A stretch of 28,524 bases of DNA, taken from Clostridiales bacterium (lineage in GTDB: Bacteria; Bacillota; Clostridia; Oscillospirales; Oscillospiraceae). Made by a program: the position numbers and the translations under genes. The stretch spans positions 1 through 28,524 of the forward strand of contig SFIL01000010.1 of the NCBI GenBank assembly GCA_004556205.1. The letters run 5' to 3'. This document shows, in pieces, positions 14,201-20,979 of this stretch; positions within the stretch are counted from its first letter, which is position 1; each line of letters opens with the position of its first letter. A model generated the notes under the pieces. It was not told the DNA's origin. It was given only the letters and a program-made list of their open reading frames with translations, and did no database searches.

Positions 14201-16399
14201 TGCGTAACTGTCAAAGGTGCCGAAGGTGGTGCCGGGGTGGTTGAGCTGGGAGACAACGGGTGCGTCCTCGATGTACTTGGTCTTGACGCCCTCGGCAACC
14301 GCGTTGCCGTCAACGTCGAGTCCCTTGTTCGCGTTGACCATCAGGTCGTTATAGCGATGCATACCCGCGTAGCCGGTCTTGTTATTCAGCTCGCTGTTGT
14401 TACGGGAAACAGGGCCGTAGGTATTGAAGGTGTTGGTATGACCGGGGCCGCCGGACCACGTCATCTCATAGCCGTAAGCCGCAACGAAATCCGTGCTCTT
14501 TGCGTTGTATTCCGCAGCGGTCTGCTTTGCCTCTTCCCACTTGGTGATGCTGCCGCTCTTGGTGAGGCTGGACAGATCATAGTAGCTGGAGGTGGTGGCG
14601 GTGGAGGTGGTATCGAAGTAGTTGGAGTGGTCGGTCACGATAAGGAAATCGACATCCTTCTGCTTCATGGCATATTCGTAAGCGTCCTCCAACTGACCCG
14701 CGCCGTCAGAGTACTCCGCGGTATGGGAGTGGAACTGACCGAAGTACGGGCTCATGCCTGCCTCGCCGACGAAGAAGGACCAAGTCATCTCAGCCTTCTT
14801 GCCATCGGTACGGGTAATGGTGACGGCGACGGTGTGACGGTCATCCGTCATGTTCGCCGCGGGCTTATAAGAGATCTTGTCGGCGGTGACGGTCGGCGTG
14901 ACCGCAGTCTCATCAACGGTCATGGTGACGGTCGGATTCGCTCCGCAGTTGGCAAGATTCACAACGATCTCGGGGCGCTTTTCGCTGCCCGTAGCGGCGT
15001 TGGACAACGGGGAGACGGAGACGATGATCGGCTCGTCCTTGATCTCCACGGTCTTTTCCGCAGAATAGGTCAGGTTATACTCGTTCTTTGCCGTGCCCTT
15101 GAGGGTCAGAGAGGTCTTGCCTGCGAGGTCGGCGTTAGGAACGGTAAAGGTGTACTCATAGCCGTCAACGGAGGTCGGCGCAACGGTCTTTGCGGTGCCG
15201 CCGTCGGTCGTGTAGGTCATGGTCATGTCGGTGACCTTCACCAGCTCGTCGAGTGTGGCGGTGAACTTATAGTCCACACCGACAAAGGCGTTCTCCGCCT
15301 TAATGGTCATCTTCGGATTGAGGACATAGCCGAGTCCGAGCTTGTCTTCGACCTTATGGAACTGCATGGCAAAGAGCTGCACGCTGCCGTTGTAGGTCCA
15401 GCCGCTGAAGGAGTTGCTGAAGAACTCAATGCAGACCGCGTTATTCTTGTACTTTGCAGTCTTATTATAAATAATGTAACCGCCGGTGCACTGCTCAAGC
15501 GTCCACTTGGTGTAGTCGCTCTCTACGGTGTCAAAGTAGAGGCACTCGGCGTTCGTGCCGTCAGAGGCATTCTCCGAGGTGCGGAGGTATCTGCCCTGAT
15601 TCTCGAAGGTATAGTAGGTGCCGTCGGTATGCACCGTGAAGATCAGAGCGCCGTTGCCCGCGTCAATGCCGTCGTCGGTCAGTGCGGAAGCAGCTCCGGT
15701 CAGGCTCGGAGCGGTGGCGTCGTCGGACTGCTCGCCAAAGCAGGCGCCGCCGTAAGCGTTGTAAATCACGACCGTGTCGCCGTCGGCAGGCTTCTCGCCT
15801 GTTGCGGGCTTCGTGCCGATGTAGCCGTCGCTGTCCGCGTCAGCGGAAGCATCGACAGCGTAGAACTTCATCGTGAAGATGCCCTCATTTGTGGAGTCGA
15901 AGCCCCACGGGCTGAAAGCGCTGTTGTAGACCTCGATGCAGGCGGGCTGACCGTTGCGCAAGAAGTCCGTGTTCGCGATTCTGTAGCCTTCTCCGAGCGT
16001 CTCGATCTTCCACTTCGAGCCCTTGCCCGCAGCGTCCGTGAACTTCGCGGCGCTGGTAGACGTGGCGGTATAGTACTTGCCGCCGCAGGTGAGGTAGTAG
16101 GTGTCGTCACTGTTCTTTACCAGCTTGTACATACCGGAGCCGGCAGTGATCTTCAAGGACGCATCCTCTTCGTTGGTTGCAGCGGTATAGCCGGGGGTCT
16201 TGCCGCCGGTCACCTCAGCGCCCATGACCGTTCCCGCCGAGGGAGCATAGATCACGAAGGGCTTGCCTGCTTCGGGAATGCCGCTGATCGGCGTCACGTG
16301 GAATTCCTCCGCAGCAGCCATCGTTCCCATAGGCAGCATTGCGAGAACCATCACCACGACAATCAGCGCGGAGATAACTCTCTTAAACTGCTTTCTCAT
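11237..16399 (-). CDS. Very large SLH surface protein with PHP-type metallohydrolase and OB-like domains
   Basis: A secreted 1720-residue protein. After a signal peptide (about 1-29) come two similar beta-rich modules (about 45-183 and 207-352), each ending in an FxMxF/Q-H-K-V-like strand. Two Ig-like segments follow (about 360-545). The PHP/CehA-McbA-like domain (about 552-840) has metal-ligand motifs FHSH (556-559), TDHSN (589-593), Glu645 in YGYE, NHPG (720-723) and D784/H786 in QDNH, suggesting phosphoesterase or related hydrolase activity. Next are a CARF-like or Ig linker, a region resembling a glutamine-amidotransferase/DUF4350 fold (about 1035-1320), and two OB-like segments (about 1325-1530) as in extracellular nucleases. 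Three SLH domains (about 1539-1712) close it. AAGGAGG lies 7 nt before the ATG. The combination hints at extracellular nucleotide or nucleic-acid scavenging; this is inference. Confidence 0.88.
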   Translation of the reverse strand: MRKQFKRVISALIVVVMVLAMLPMGTMAAAEEFHVTPISGIPEAGKPFVIYAPSAGTVMGAEVTGGKTPGYTAATNEEDASLKITAGSGMYKLVKNSDDTYYLTCGGKYYTATSTSAAKFTDAAGKGSKWKIETLGEGYRIANTDFLRNGQPACIEVYNSAFSPWGFDSTNEGIFTMKFYAVDASADADSDGYIGTKPATGEKPADGDTVVIYNAYGGACFGEQSDDATAPSLTGAASALTDDGIDAGNGALIFTVHTDGTYYTFENQGRYLRTSENASDGTNAECLYFDTVESDYTKWTLEQCTGGYIIYNKTAKYKNNAVCIEFFSNSFSGWTYNGSVQLFAMQFHKVEDKLGLGYVLNPKMTIKAENAFVGVDYKFTATLDELVKVTDMTMTYTTDGGTAKTVAPTSVDGYEYTFTVPNADLAGKTSLTLKGTAKNEYNLTYSAEKTVEIKDEPIIVSVSPLSNAATGSEKRPEIVVNLANCGANPTVTMTVDETAVTPTVTADKISYKPAANMTDDRHTVAVTITRTDGKKAEMTWSFFVGEAGMSPYFGQFHSHTAEYSDGAGQLEDAYEYAMKQKDVDFLIVTDHSNYFDTTSTATTSSYYDLSSLTKSGSITKWEEAKQTAAEYNAKSTDFVAAYGYEMTWSGGPGHTNTFNTYGPVSRNNSELNNKTGYAGMHRYNDLMVNANKGLDVDGNAVAEGVKTKYIEDAPVVSQLNHPGTTFGTFDSYAGYTPARDVVINLIEVGNGEGQVGGSSYWPSYSEYDKCLAKGWHVAPTNNQDNHKGKWGNANTCRDVILTDDFTEAGLYQAMSERRVYATEDQNLRIYYYLNDRIMGSIIDTGDEEVKEVNIAASISDPDGEKLGKIEIIGENGITLQSFDAAGATYELKTTLPNTDAYYYIKVTQADGDIAVTAPVWVGVATPITASIKTDAALCVVGDSEKITVSVDNAAAADYTLSKIELSLVTGDKETVVKTIEETSVVKPGESKTVEIEYIRTVAGEQEMKVVFYGTYNGQEFKCRASMQQKVYKADELVKVGIDYGHGNFYVSGGYSDNMGNFIQYCADNGVQAEFIREGEFTYNNLKHYKMVILTVPFDTGNLAPSAYTAEEIDALQKYAARGGNLIITSKSDRKSPTGELNCAALTNSLLDAIGANVRIANGIIVDNELKANEAYRIYFSGKENFNLTHRFTKGAYTSSNAFGTVPATDNSTGFQLYNAAPVLINEGAEDKVTTLVDGYQSTWGASYTNDFDGSTYVPNYEQDTVTAEMGDVNIMTYEELSGGGWLIVSGCTFFSNYDIKDDQNYANKHIVQNILRDVTGVDDDLQITSIAKTKRQTEGEYTIEGYVTSNASGYDQDTAFFDCIYMQDKNGNGINVFPVAGNYSVGMNVRAHGAITFYCGEIELNLSPDYNGYIRVISDEIYTVQPAEVDCNTAMADTTIGNLMKVKGIVTEIHKTEGVIDKIYVRDAAGEACLFINGYIMKNYTGLDNLSVGMIVSGVGIGSRDVDETSATSAIFSRLRVRDRSEIKILDEGKLHTDALFFDVEKTDWYFEAVEYAVTNGLLLGTSHSTFEPEENLTRAMAATVLYRMAGKPAVDAKASFKDVAEGQWYTEAVAWAKATGIVGGYEDNTFRPDQEISREEMAVMLMRYAKFMEVDVTPKGDLSKYPDNASVASWAKDAVTWCVDNGIINGSDGKLLPQDNATRAEFAAIVGRFDKMQKT

Positions 16400-16478
16400 A
16401 GTTTTTCCTCCTTATCATTTGCCGGTATTCCTTACGCGTTCGCGATCAACGCGCAGAGATACCTATAGTGATATTCCA

Positions 16479-16487
16479 ATCATAACA
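16479..16487 (-). promoter_or_regulatory. Extended -10 promoter of the PHP/SLH gene
   Basis: On the minus strand TGT-TATGAT (16487-16479) gives an extended -10 element. The -35 region (TGGCAA, 17 bp upstream) is poor. The leader would be about 75 nt. A TATAGGTAT string (16467-16459) also occurs just after the -10 of the subtilisin-like protease promoter. Confidence 0.4.
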
Positions 16488-16685
16488 CACTTCCCTGCAA
16501 ATTGCCATAACAAAAACGTCCGTTGCTTTTCGATTTTGGATTTTTGTGGAGAATTACAACCGTTTCCCGCAAAACCGATTTTTTTGACTTGTTAAATATA
16601 TATGTACTTTTGTTTTTCCCTGTATTTTCAATGCCTCCTGCATTTTTGTCTATTTTGCCGTCAAACGACGGCGCGCCGCTTTTTC

Positions 16686-16714
16686 TTGACAGTTTCCGCG
16701 CAATTCTTTATAAT
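16686..16714 (+). promoter_or_regulatory. Consensus promoter of the YibE/F gene
   Basis: Perfect TTGACA (16686-16691), a 17-bp spacer and perfect TATAAT (16709-16714). The start would be near 16721, about 157 nt before the ATG. Confidence 0.85.
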
Positions 16715-16877
16715 GTAGTAGAATAAATACAGACCGGCATCGGACAGCTCCTGTTCTTAAAAACAATTGTCACATATATAAAAAACGTCCACGGGCGGGC
16801 GCTCCGCCGGTTTTATCGCAATGTCATGCCAAAATTATTCCTATAAAGATTTTTCCTATAAAAAAAGGAGGAATTCC

Positions 16878-18323
16878 ATGAAATACCGAAAGCCGCTATG
16901 GATTGCCGTACTCGCCGTCGGTGCACTGAGCGTTCTTGCCGCCCTCGCAGCATTGATCGTCGGCTTATGCCGTGCCTCGCTGTCCCTCATTCCCGCCGTG
17001 ACGCTCGGGCTTGCGGCAGTCGGCGGCGGCGCAATGGTCTTCTCTGCCCTGCGCACCTTACGTTCTCTTCCCGCGCTTGAGGCACCCGCCAGCGCCAAAA
17101 AGCAGCGCGAGCAAGCGCTTGCCGCGCAGAACAAGCTGCGCGCATGCGTAGACCGCAGCTTCTCTCACAGCCTTTCGATCTTCATTTTGCTTCTGTCCGC
17201 AGTACTTTTTCTCGCCGCCTACGGCAAAGCACAGCAGACCGCCTCCGTTCCGCAGTCCGGCGTCCACACAGGCATCTTTTACGAAAAGGCTGAGGTCATC
17301 TCGATTGACGGCGGTGTCTATCAGGGGCAGCAGGAAGTCGAAGACGTTCCCGTCGGCAAGCAGGTCGTCACCGTAGAGCTGAAAAGCGGCGACTTTACCG
17401 GCGATCGCTATCAGCTTGACAACAATCTCAGCTATCTCTACGGCACGGTGCTGGAGGTCGGAGACAACGTGACCGTCTCCTATACCGTAACAGACGGCGC
17501 GATCGACGGCATTGAATTGCAGGATTACGACCGCACGACGCCGCTGCTGTGGGTCGTGCTGTTATTCCTCGTGATCACCGTCTTCGTCGGCGGTAAGATC
17601 GGCGCAAAATCCCTGCTCGGTCTTGCCCTGACAATCCTTTGCGTTTTCTCCGTCCTCATTCCTCTGCTTCTCGGCGGCGCACCGACACTTCCGACCATTC
17701 TCGGTCTGTGTGCCTTCGTTACCGTGGTTGAATTCGTGATCCTCGGCGGTGTCAACAAGAAAACACTATGCGCCATTCTCGGCACGATTTCGGGCGTGGC
17801 GTTCGCCATGCTGTTCGGACAGCTTGCCTGTAAGCTGCTGCGCATCAACGGTTTCCAGATGTATTCCGCCGAGCCGCACATTGAAGCCCTTTTGCAAATC
17901 AAACAGGGACAGCCGCCGCTCGCCTCCCTGCAGATCGGCGACCTCCTTGTCGGCGGCATCCTGATTGCCGCGCTCGGTGCGGTCAATGACGTGGCAATGA
18001 GCATCAGCTCCGCAATGAACGAGTTGATCGCGGTCAATCCTGAGCTTTCCCGCAAGGAGCTGTTCAAATCCGGCATGAACATCGGGCGCGACATGGTCGG
18101 CACCATGACGAACACCCTTATCCTCGCGCTGGTCGGCAGCAGTCTCGTGCTGATGATTTATCTCGCCTCGCTCGAGCCGTCGTTCCGGCAGCTGATGAGT
18201 TCGACCTTCTTCTCCGTCGAAATGGTGCAGGCACTGGCAAGCTCCGCAGGTGTCATCCTCGCCGTCCCGCTGTCGGTCGTGATCGGCATGGTCCTTTTCG
18301 GAAAGCATAAAAAGAAATCCTGA
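16878..18323 (+). CDS. YibE/F family multi-pass membrane protein
   Basis: A 481-residue integral membrane protein. The N-terminus has two helices (about 8-30 and 35-55), a cytoplasmic, Lys/Gln-rich helical stretch, and a third helix (about 100-116). An extracytoplasmic beta-rich domain (about 120-222) precedes the YibE/F core (about 225-475) of six to seven helices, with the conserved GAVNDVAMSISSAMNEL and GRDMVGTMTNTLILALVG segments. The family has no settled function and transport is usually assumed. AGGAGG lies about 8 nt before the chosen ATG; upstream in-frame ATGs have no ribosome binding site. The extra two-helix N-terminal extension is not part of the usual YibE/F core. It is monocistronic, with a strong promoter and a downstream terminator. 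Confidence 0.88.
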   Translation: MKYRKPLWIAVLAVGALSVLAALAALIVGLCRASLSLIPAVTLGLAAVGGGAMVFSALRTLRSLPALEAPASAKKQREQALAAQNKLRACVDRSFSHSLSIFILLLSAVLFLAAYGKAQQTASVPQSGVHTGIFYEKAEVISIDGGVYQGQQEVEDVPVGKQVVTVELKSGDFTGDRYQLDNNLSYLYGTVLEVGDNVTVSYTVTDGAIDGIELQDYDRTTPLLWVVLLFLVITVFVGGKIGAKSLLGLALTILCVFSVLIPLLLGGAPTLPTILGLCAFVTVVEFVILGGVNKKTLCAILGTISGVAFAMLFGQLACKLLRINGFQMYSAEPHIEALLQIKQGQPPLASLQIGDLLVGGILIAALGAVNDVAMSISSAMNELIAVNPELSRKELFKSGMNIGRDMVGTMTNTLILALVGSSLVLMIYLASLEPSFRQLMSSTFFSVEMVQALASSAGVILAVPLSVVIGMVLFGKHKKKS

Positions 18324-18328
18324 ACAAA

Positions 18329-18364
18329 CGCCGCCCGTGTGCAGGCTTCTGCACACGGGCGGCG
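18329..18364. repeat. Perfect 16-bp inverted repeat after the YibE/F gene
   Basis: CGCCGCCCGTGTGCAG (18329-18344) and CTGCACACGGGCGGCG (18349-18364) form a perfect GC-rich stem with loop GCTT, 5 nt after the stop codon. It has no U-run on the plus strand, so it may stabilise the mRNA 3' end or assist the terminator that follows. Confidence 0.75.
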
Positions 18365-18374
18365 GCACTCCCTA

Positions 18375-18414
18375 CAAAAAAGACGCAGAGAAGGCTTGCT
18401 TCTCTGCGTTTTCT
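18375..18414. terminator. Bidirectional terminator between convergent genes
   Basis: ACGCAGAGAAG (18383-18393) pairs with CTTCTCTGCGT (18399-18409). Plus-strand transcripts run into TTTTCT, and minus-strand transcripts run into the complement of AAAAAA (18375-18380). It serves both the YibE/F gene and the XRE regulator gene. Confidence 0.85.
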
Positions 18415-18428
18415 GCATGACTATGAAA

Positions 18429-18722
18429 TTACAGACGGATACGGCCGCCGATCAATCTGCCGGTAGCGGCAAGCCGCTCTGCATCTCTGCCTCTGGGCTC
18501 CAAAACGCCATGTGCGCCGAGGACCATGAGGATTGCGAGATAAGTATCCCAGCCAAGCGGGGCAGCGCCGCGCTCCATCTCGGAGATTTTCTGACGGCTC
18601 TTGCCGACCGCATCGCCAAGCTCAGCCTGAGACATACGCATTTTCTTACGGTATGCAGGAAGATCCTGCACCAAAGATTCGATCAATTCTTTCTGTTGCT
18701 CGCTCTGTACAAACTGCGGCAT
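18429..18722 (-). CDS. XRE family helix-turn-helix transcriptional regulator
   Basis: A 97-residue DNA-binding protein. The Cro/C1-type HTH spans about 18-72, with MSQAELGDAVGKSRQKISEME as the core helices. A short C-terminal tail (about 73-97) of unknown role is rich in Arg and Gly and shows no sensor domain. The ribosome binding site is AGGGA, about 9 nt before the ATG. It is monocistronic. The regulon is unknown. The leader has two inverted repeats (18758-18785 and 18789-18807) that could be operators for autoregulation or RNA hairpins. Confidence 0.88.
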   Translation of the reverse strand: MPQFVQSEQQKELIESLVQDLPAYRKKMRMSQAELGDAVGKSRQKISEMERGAAPLGWDTYLAILMVLGAHGVLEPRGRDAERLAATGRLIGGRIRL

Positions 18723-18757
18723 TGTTTATCCCTGCCTTCTTTCAATTATTTTTTCAT

Positions 18758-18807
18758 GGTCATTGACATACCCGCTGCAATGACCTTTCAGAGGTTTACC
18801 GCCTCTG
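18758..18807 (-). promoter_or_regulatory. Two inverted repeats in the leader of the XRE gene
   Basis: GGTCATTG (18758-18765) with CAATGACC (18778-18785), and CAGAGG (18789-18794) with CCTCTG (18802-18807). Both lie just downstream of the predicted start point, between promoter and coding region. They could be binding sites for the encoded regulator or RNA stems; the sequence alone does not decide. Confidence 0.5.
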
Positions 18808-18819
18808 ATATCTATTTGA

Positions 18820-18848
18820 AGTATACCATCTGTCTTTTGAAATGTAAA
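18820..18848 (-). promoter_or_regulatory. Promoter of the XRE regulator gene
   Basis: On the minus strand TTTACA (18848-18843), a 17-bp spacer and TATACT (18825-18820). It lies about 100 bp upstream of the ATG. Confidence 0.72.
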
Positions 18849-18898
18849 CCCTTTCTTTGAAAAAATTTTCGCTTTTAATTAAAAAATTTACAAAAAAT

Positions 18899-19618
18899 TC
18901 ATCCAAAAAATCGCAAAAGGCAAAAGGTAAGAAATGCAATGGCAGAAAGCACCGCCGCAATGCCGAAAATGCACAGCAAAACGACTAAAATACGCGGTGC
19001 GGAGCGTTCGCTCGGCTCCTCCTCGTACAGTGCGTCGGGAGAATACGGAATAAAGTCGCGCATGATCGGCGCGGGGCGCTCCTCCTGCGTCTGCATCTGC
19101 CCGGAATCCGCCGGCAGCATTTCGCATTCCTCTGCGGCAAGCGGTTGTCCGCAAAGGAGACATCGTTCCCTCTGCGGTGGATTCGGCATCGAACAGGTGC
19201 ACCGTCTCCAGCCCGCCTCCTGCGGAGTAACGAGCATCTGCCCGGGACATCTGCGCCACAGCCCGCCGTCCGCGAAAATAACGCGCTCGACCGTTACGCG
19301 CAGGGTCGCAACCTCTTTGCGGGGCAGGACAAGCATCCGCTCTTCTCCGAAAACCGTGTGCGGCGCGGCGGCACAGTCGGCAAGCGGCAGCTCGCGTACG
19401 GTATAGCAGACCCGCCCGCCAAAATCCATGCCCTCCACGCGCAGATAGACCGTGCCGATCCTCCGCTCGCTGCAGTTGACCATGCGCACCTGCAAAAAGA
19501 CAGCGCCGCTTGCCCGATCAATGCTGCGGCGGGTGCAGTGGACATAAACGGGGCAGTCGGGCTGCAACACGTCCTGCTCCTGCGTCTCCAGTCGGGCAAA
19601 GCGGTCGGTCGGGATCAT
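18899..19618 (-). CDS. Tail-anchored protein with a zinc-ribbon-like motif
   Basis: A 239-residue protein that I cannot assign to a named family. The N-terminal two-thirds are beta-rich. A CxC...CxxC set (Cys140, Cys142, Cys153, Cys156) looks like a small zinc ribbon. An acidic/proline-rich stretch then leads to one transmembrane helix (about 209-235) at the C-terminus. There is no signal peptide, so the bulk should be cytoplasmic. Its ATG overlaps the stop of the DUF4430 lipoprotein gene (ATGA), with GGGGAG upstream, so the two are co-translated. The pairing suggests a joint role at the membrane, possibly sensing or assembly. It ends about 50 bp before the promoter of the XRE gene, and no terminator is visible. 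Confidence 0.7.
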   Translation of the reverse strand: MIPTDRFARLETQEQDVLQPDCPVYVHCTRRSIDRASGAVFLQVRMVNCSERRIGTVYLRVEGMDFGGRVCYTVRELPLADCAAAPHTVFGEERMLVLPRKEVATLRVTVERVIFADGGLWRRCPGQMLVTPQEAGWRRCTCSMPNPPQRERCLLCGQPLAAEECEMLPADSGQMQTQEERPAPIMRDFIPYSPDALYEEEPSERSAPRILVVLLCIFGIAAVLSAIAFLTFCLLRFFG

Positions 19619-20004
19619 TCGCCCGTCTCCCCGAAGCCGCGCGTGAAGACTGCCTCATAGGTCGCGCCCTCAGTCAGTGTGACTTGCTCAATGCCGACGG
19701 TAAGCGCCGTACCCTCCTGCGAGAAGCACCACCATGCCTCGCCGTCGTTCCAGTCCGCCGTTTCGCCGTCAACGGTGTCGTACAGCCCCGCGCTCTCGGC
19801 GGATTCCACCACCAGCCCCTCTGCGAGCAGCGCGTCAGCAAGGATAGTTTTCTGCGTCTCCAGCTCGAAGGTCTTCTCCGTTCCGTCCGCATGCGTGACC
19901 TTGAAGGAGAAATGCAGCGTCTGTCCGTCCTCAGAGCGGACATAGCAGCCCGCCAATCCGCACAGCAGACACAGCAGCAGTAAAATTGCCGTCATTCGTT
20001 TCAT
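19615..20004 (-). CDS. Small DUF4430-domain lipoprotein
   Basis: A 129-residue predicted lipoprotein. The signal peptide ends in a lipobox LAGC, so the mature protein would be lipid-anchored on the outer face of the membrane at that Cys. The rest (about 30-125) resembles a DUF4430/transcobalamin C-terminal-like domain: FELETQKTILADALLAEGLV, a central WNDGEAWWCFSQEGTA and the closing EGATYEAVFTRGF. The ATG at 20004 is chosen because GGAGGG lies 7 nt upstream and the hydrophobic core follows directly; an upstream in-frame ATG would bury the signal peptide. It has its own promoter but lies just after the B12-riboswitch operon, suggesting a related role in ligand handling. Confidence 0.8.
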   Translation of the reverse strand: MKRMTAILLLLCLLCGLAGCYVRSEDGQTLHFSFKVTHADGTEKTFELETQKTILADALLAEGLVVESAESAGLYDTVDGETADWNDGEAWWCFSQEGTALTVGIEQVTLTEGATYEAVFTRGFGETGE

Positions 20005-20035
20005 AAGACAGCCCTCCGATCTCTTCTTACGGATA

Positions 20036-20064
20036 ATTTTACCACATAATATTGTCGGAATCAA
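20036..20064 (-). promoter_or_regulatory. Promoter of the DUF4430 lipoprotein operon
   Basis: On the minus strand TTGATT (20064-20059), a 17-bp spacer and TAAAAT (20041-20036), about 30 bp upstream of the ATG. No riboswitch-like leader fits in this space, so this unit appears independent of the cobalamin riboswitch except through read-through. Confidence 0.65.
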
Positions 20065-20097
20065 CCATTTTCCGCTGCAAAACAGGAAAAGACGGAC

Positions 20098-20129
20098 AAA
20101 GCGCACCCTCCGGCACGAGGATGCGCTTT
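20098..20129 (-). terminator. Terminator of the riboswitch-controlled operon
   Basis: AAAGCGCACCCTC (20098-20110) pairs with GAGGATGCGCTTT (20117-20129) with one G-U wobble on the minus strand. The U-run on the minus side is short (TTTG), so termination may be partial. It lies about 30 nt after the stalk protein's stop codon. Confidence 0.6.
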
Positions 20130-20160
20130 TTCAGGAGATATGTATTTCGGTAATATATCG

Positions 20161-20979
20161 CTACGACAGATCTGCGCCCATCTCGCAGGTATAGAGCCAT
20201 GCGATGCTGTCTCCGTCAGAGACTGTGTAATCCGAGCAGCCGACCGAGGGGATCGACCCGTTGACGGCGTAGAGCCAGCCGGAGCCGGTGCCGCAGTCGC
20301 GCTCATAGAGGTTGCCGATGCCCTCGATATAAGCGGTATTATAGAGGGGCGAGATCGAGAATTCCAGCGCAATGCCGTACTCCCGCGTGACACGCTGCAG
20401 GATATCGAACACCGTATCACCCTCCTGCAGCTCTACGTTGACCGCTCCGAGCATCCAGCCGTTCGCAGGTATGATTGCCTCTTTTCCCGCCTTCAGATCG
20501 TCCATATGCGAAAGAACTGTGACACAGGAAACGGAAATCGTGCATTGCGGCGTGGGCGGCTCGGTCGTCGGCGGCTCGGTCGTCGGCGGCTCGGTTGTCG
20601 TCAAAGGTGCGGTTGAGGACGGTTCCGTCGCCGCCTCGGTTGAAGGGATCTCCGTAGCGGGAGCCGTGGTCGAAGGTGCCTCCGTGGCAGTCGGTGCTTC
20701 GGCCGTCGGCTGCACCGATGTCTGCGATTCTTCCGGCGCGGAGGCAGACATCGAACTTGTCGGTGTCTGCGGAAGCTCTGTTGTCGAGGGTGCCGTCGGC
20801 GTTTTTGCCTCCGAGGATGCGGCGGGTTCCGTCTGCGCGCTTGTCGGCGTCTGCGCCGTGTGGACGGAAAGCGTGATTTCCTCCCCCTCGGGCTGCCGCG
20901 CATCTCCGAGGAAGAACGCCGCCGCAAGCACACCGAGGAGCACAACTGCGGCAATCACTGCATATAGGCGTTTTTTCAT
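20161..20979 (-). CDS. Membrane-tethered DUF4430 protein on a Thr/Pro-rich stalk
   Basis: A 272-residue protein with an N-terminal hydrophobic segment (about 4-24) acting as signal anchor, a low-complexity Thr/Pro/Ser/Ala/Glu stalk (about 30-143) ending in TEPPT repeats, and a C-terminal DUF4430 domain (about 146-272). The domain shows the family pattern: VNVELQEGDTVFDILQRV, then GTGSGWLYAVNG and DGDSIAWLYTCE. DUF4430 corresponds to the C-terminal beta domain of animal transcobalamin-type proteins. The start overlaps the stop of the upstream SLH gene (ATGA), and there is no good ribosome binding site, so translation is probably by coupling. Under the same riboswitch, it may receive a corrinoid from the wall protein. 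The ligand is inferred, not shown. Confidence 0.85.
   Translation of the reverse strand: MKKRLYAVIAAVVLLGVLAAAFFLGDARQPEGEEITLSVHTAQTPTSAQTEPAASSEAKTPTAPSTTELPQTPTSSMSASAPEESQTSVQPTAEAPTATEAPSTTAPATEIPSTEAATEPSSTAPLTTTEPPTTEPPTTEPPTPQCTISVSCVTVLSHMDDLKAGKEAIIPANGWMLGAVNVELQEGDTVFDILQRVTREYGIALEFSISPLYNTAYIEGIGNLYERDCGTGSGWLYAVNGSIPSVGCSDYTVSDGDSIAWLYTCEMGADLS

Larger units (their letters stand above)
16400..16877. other. Divergent intergenic region between the PHP/SLH and YibE/F genes
   Basis: This 478-bp AT-rich gap holds the minus-strand promoter of the PHP/SLH gene near 16479, the plus-strand promoter of the YibE/F gene at 16686-16714, and a leader of about 155 nt for the latter. The leader has a small GGCGG-gcgct-CCGCC hairpin (about 16795-16811) followed by GGTTTTAT, which could be a weak attenuator. 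No known riboswitch and no coding frame with a ribosome binding site were seen. Confidence 0.6.

Noticed and set aside
11195..16468. Very long open frame on the plus strand opposite the PHP/SLH gene
   Set aside because: It is the antisense shadow of a GC-rich gene. It has no ribosome binding site, no recognisable domain and a low-complexity Val/Leu/Gly/Arg-rich translation, while the minus strand shows signal peptide, PHP motifs and SLH domains.
16795..16818. Riboswitch or attenuator in the YibE/F leader
   Set aside because: Only a 5-bp stem with a short, interrupted U-run is visible and no known aptamer motif was recognised, so it was kept as a comment rather than a separate feature.
18329..18364. 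Called as the terminator of the YibE/F gene
   Set aside because: It has no U-run on the plus strand. The next hairpin at 18375-18414 has one on both strands, so it is the better terminator.
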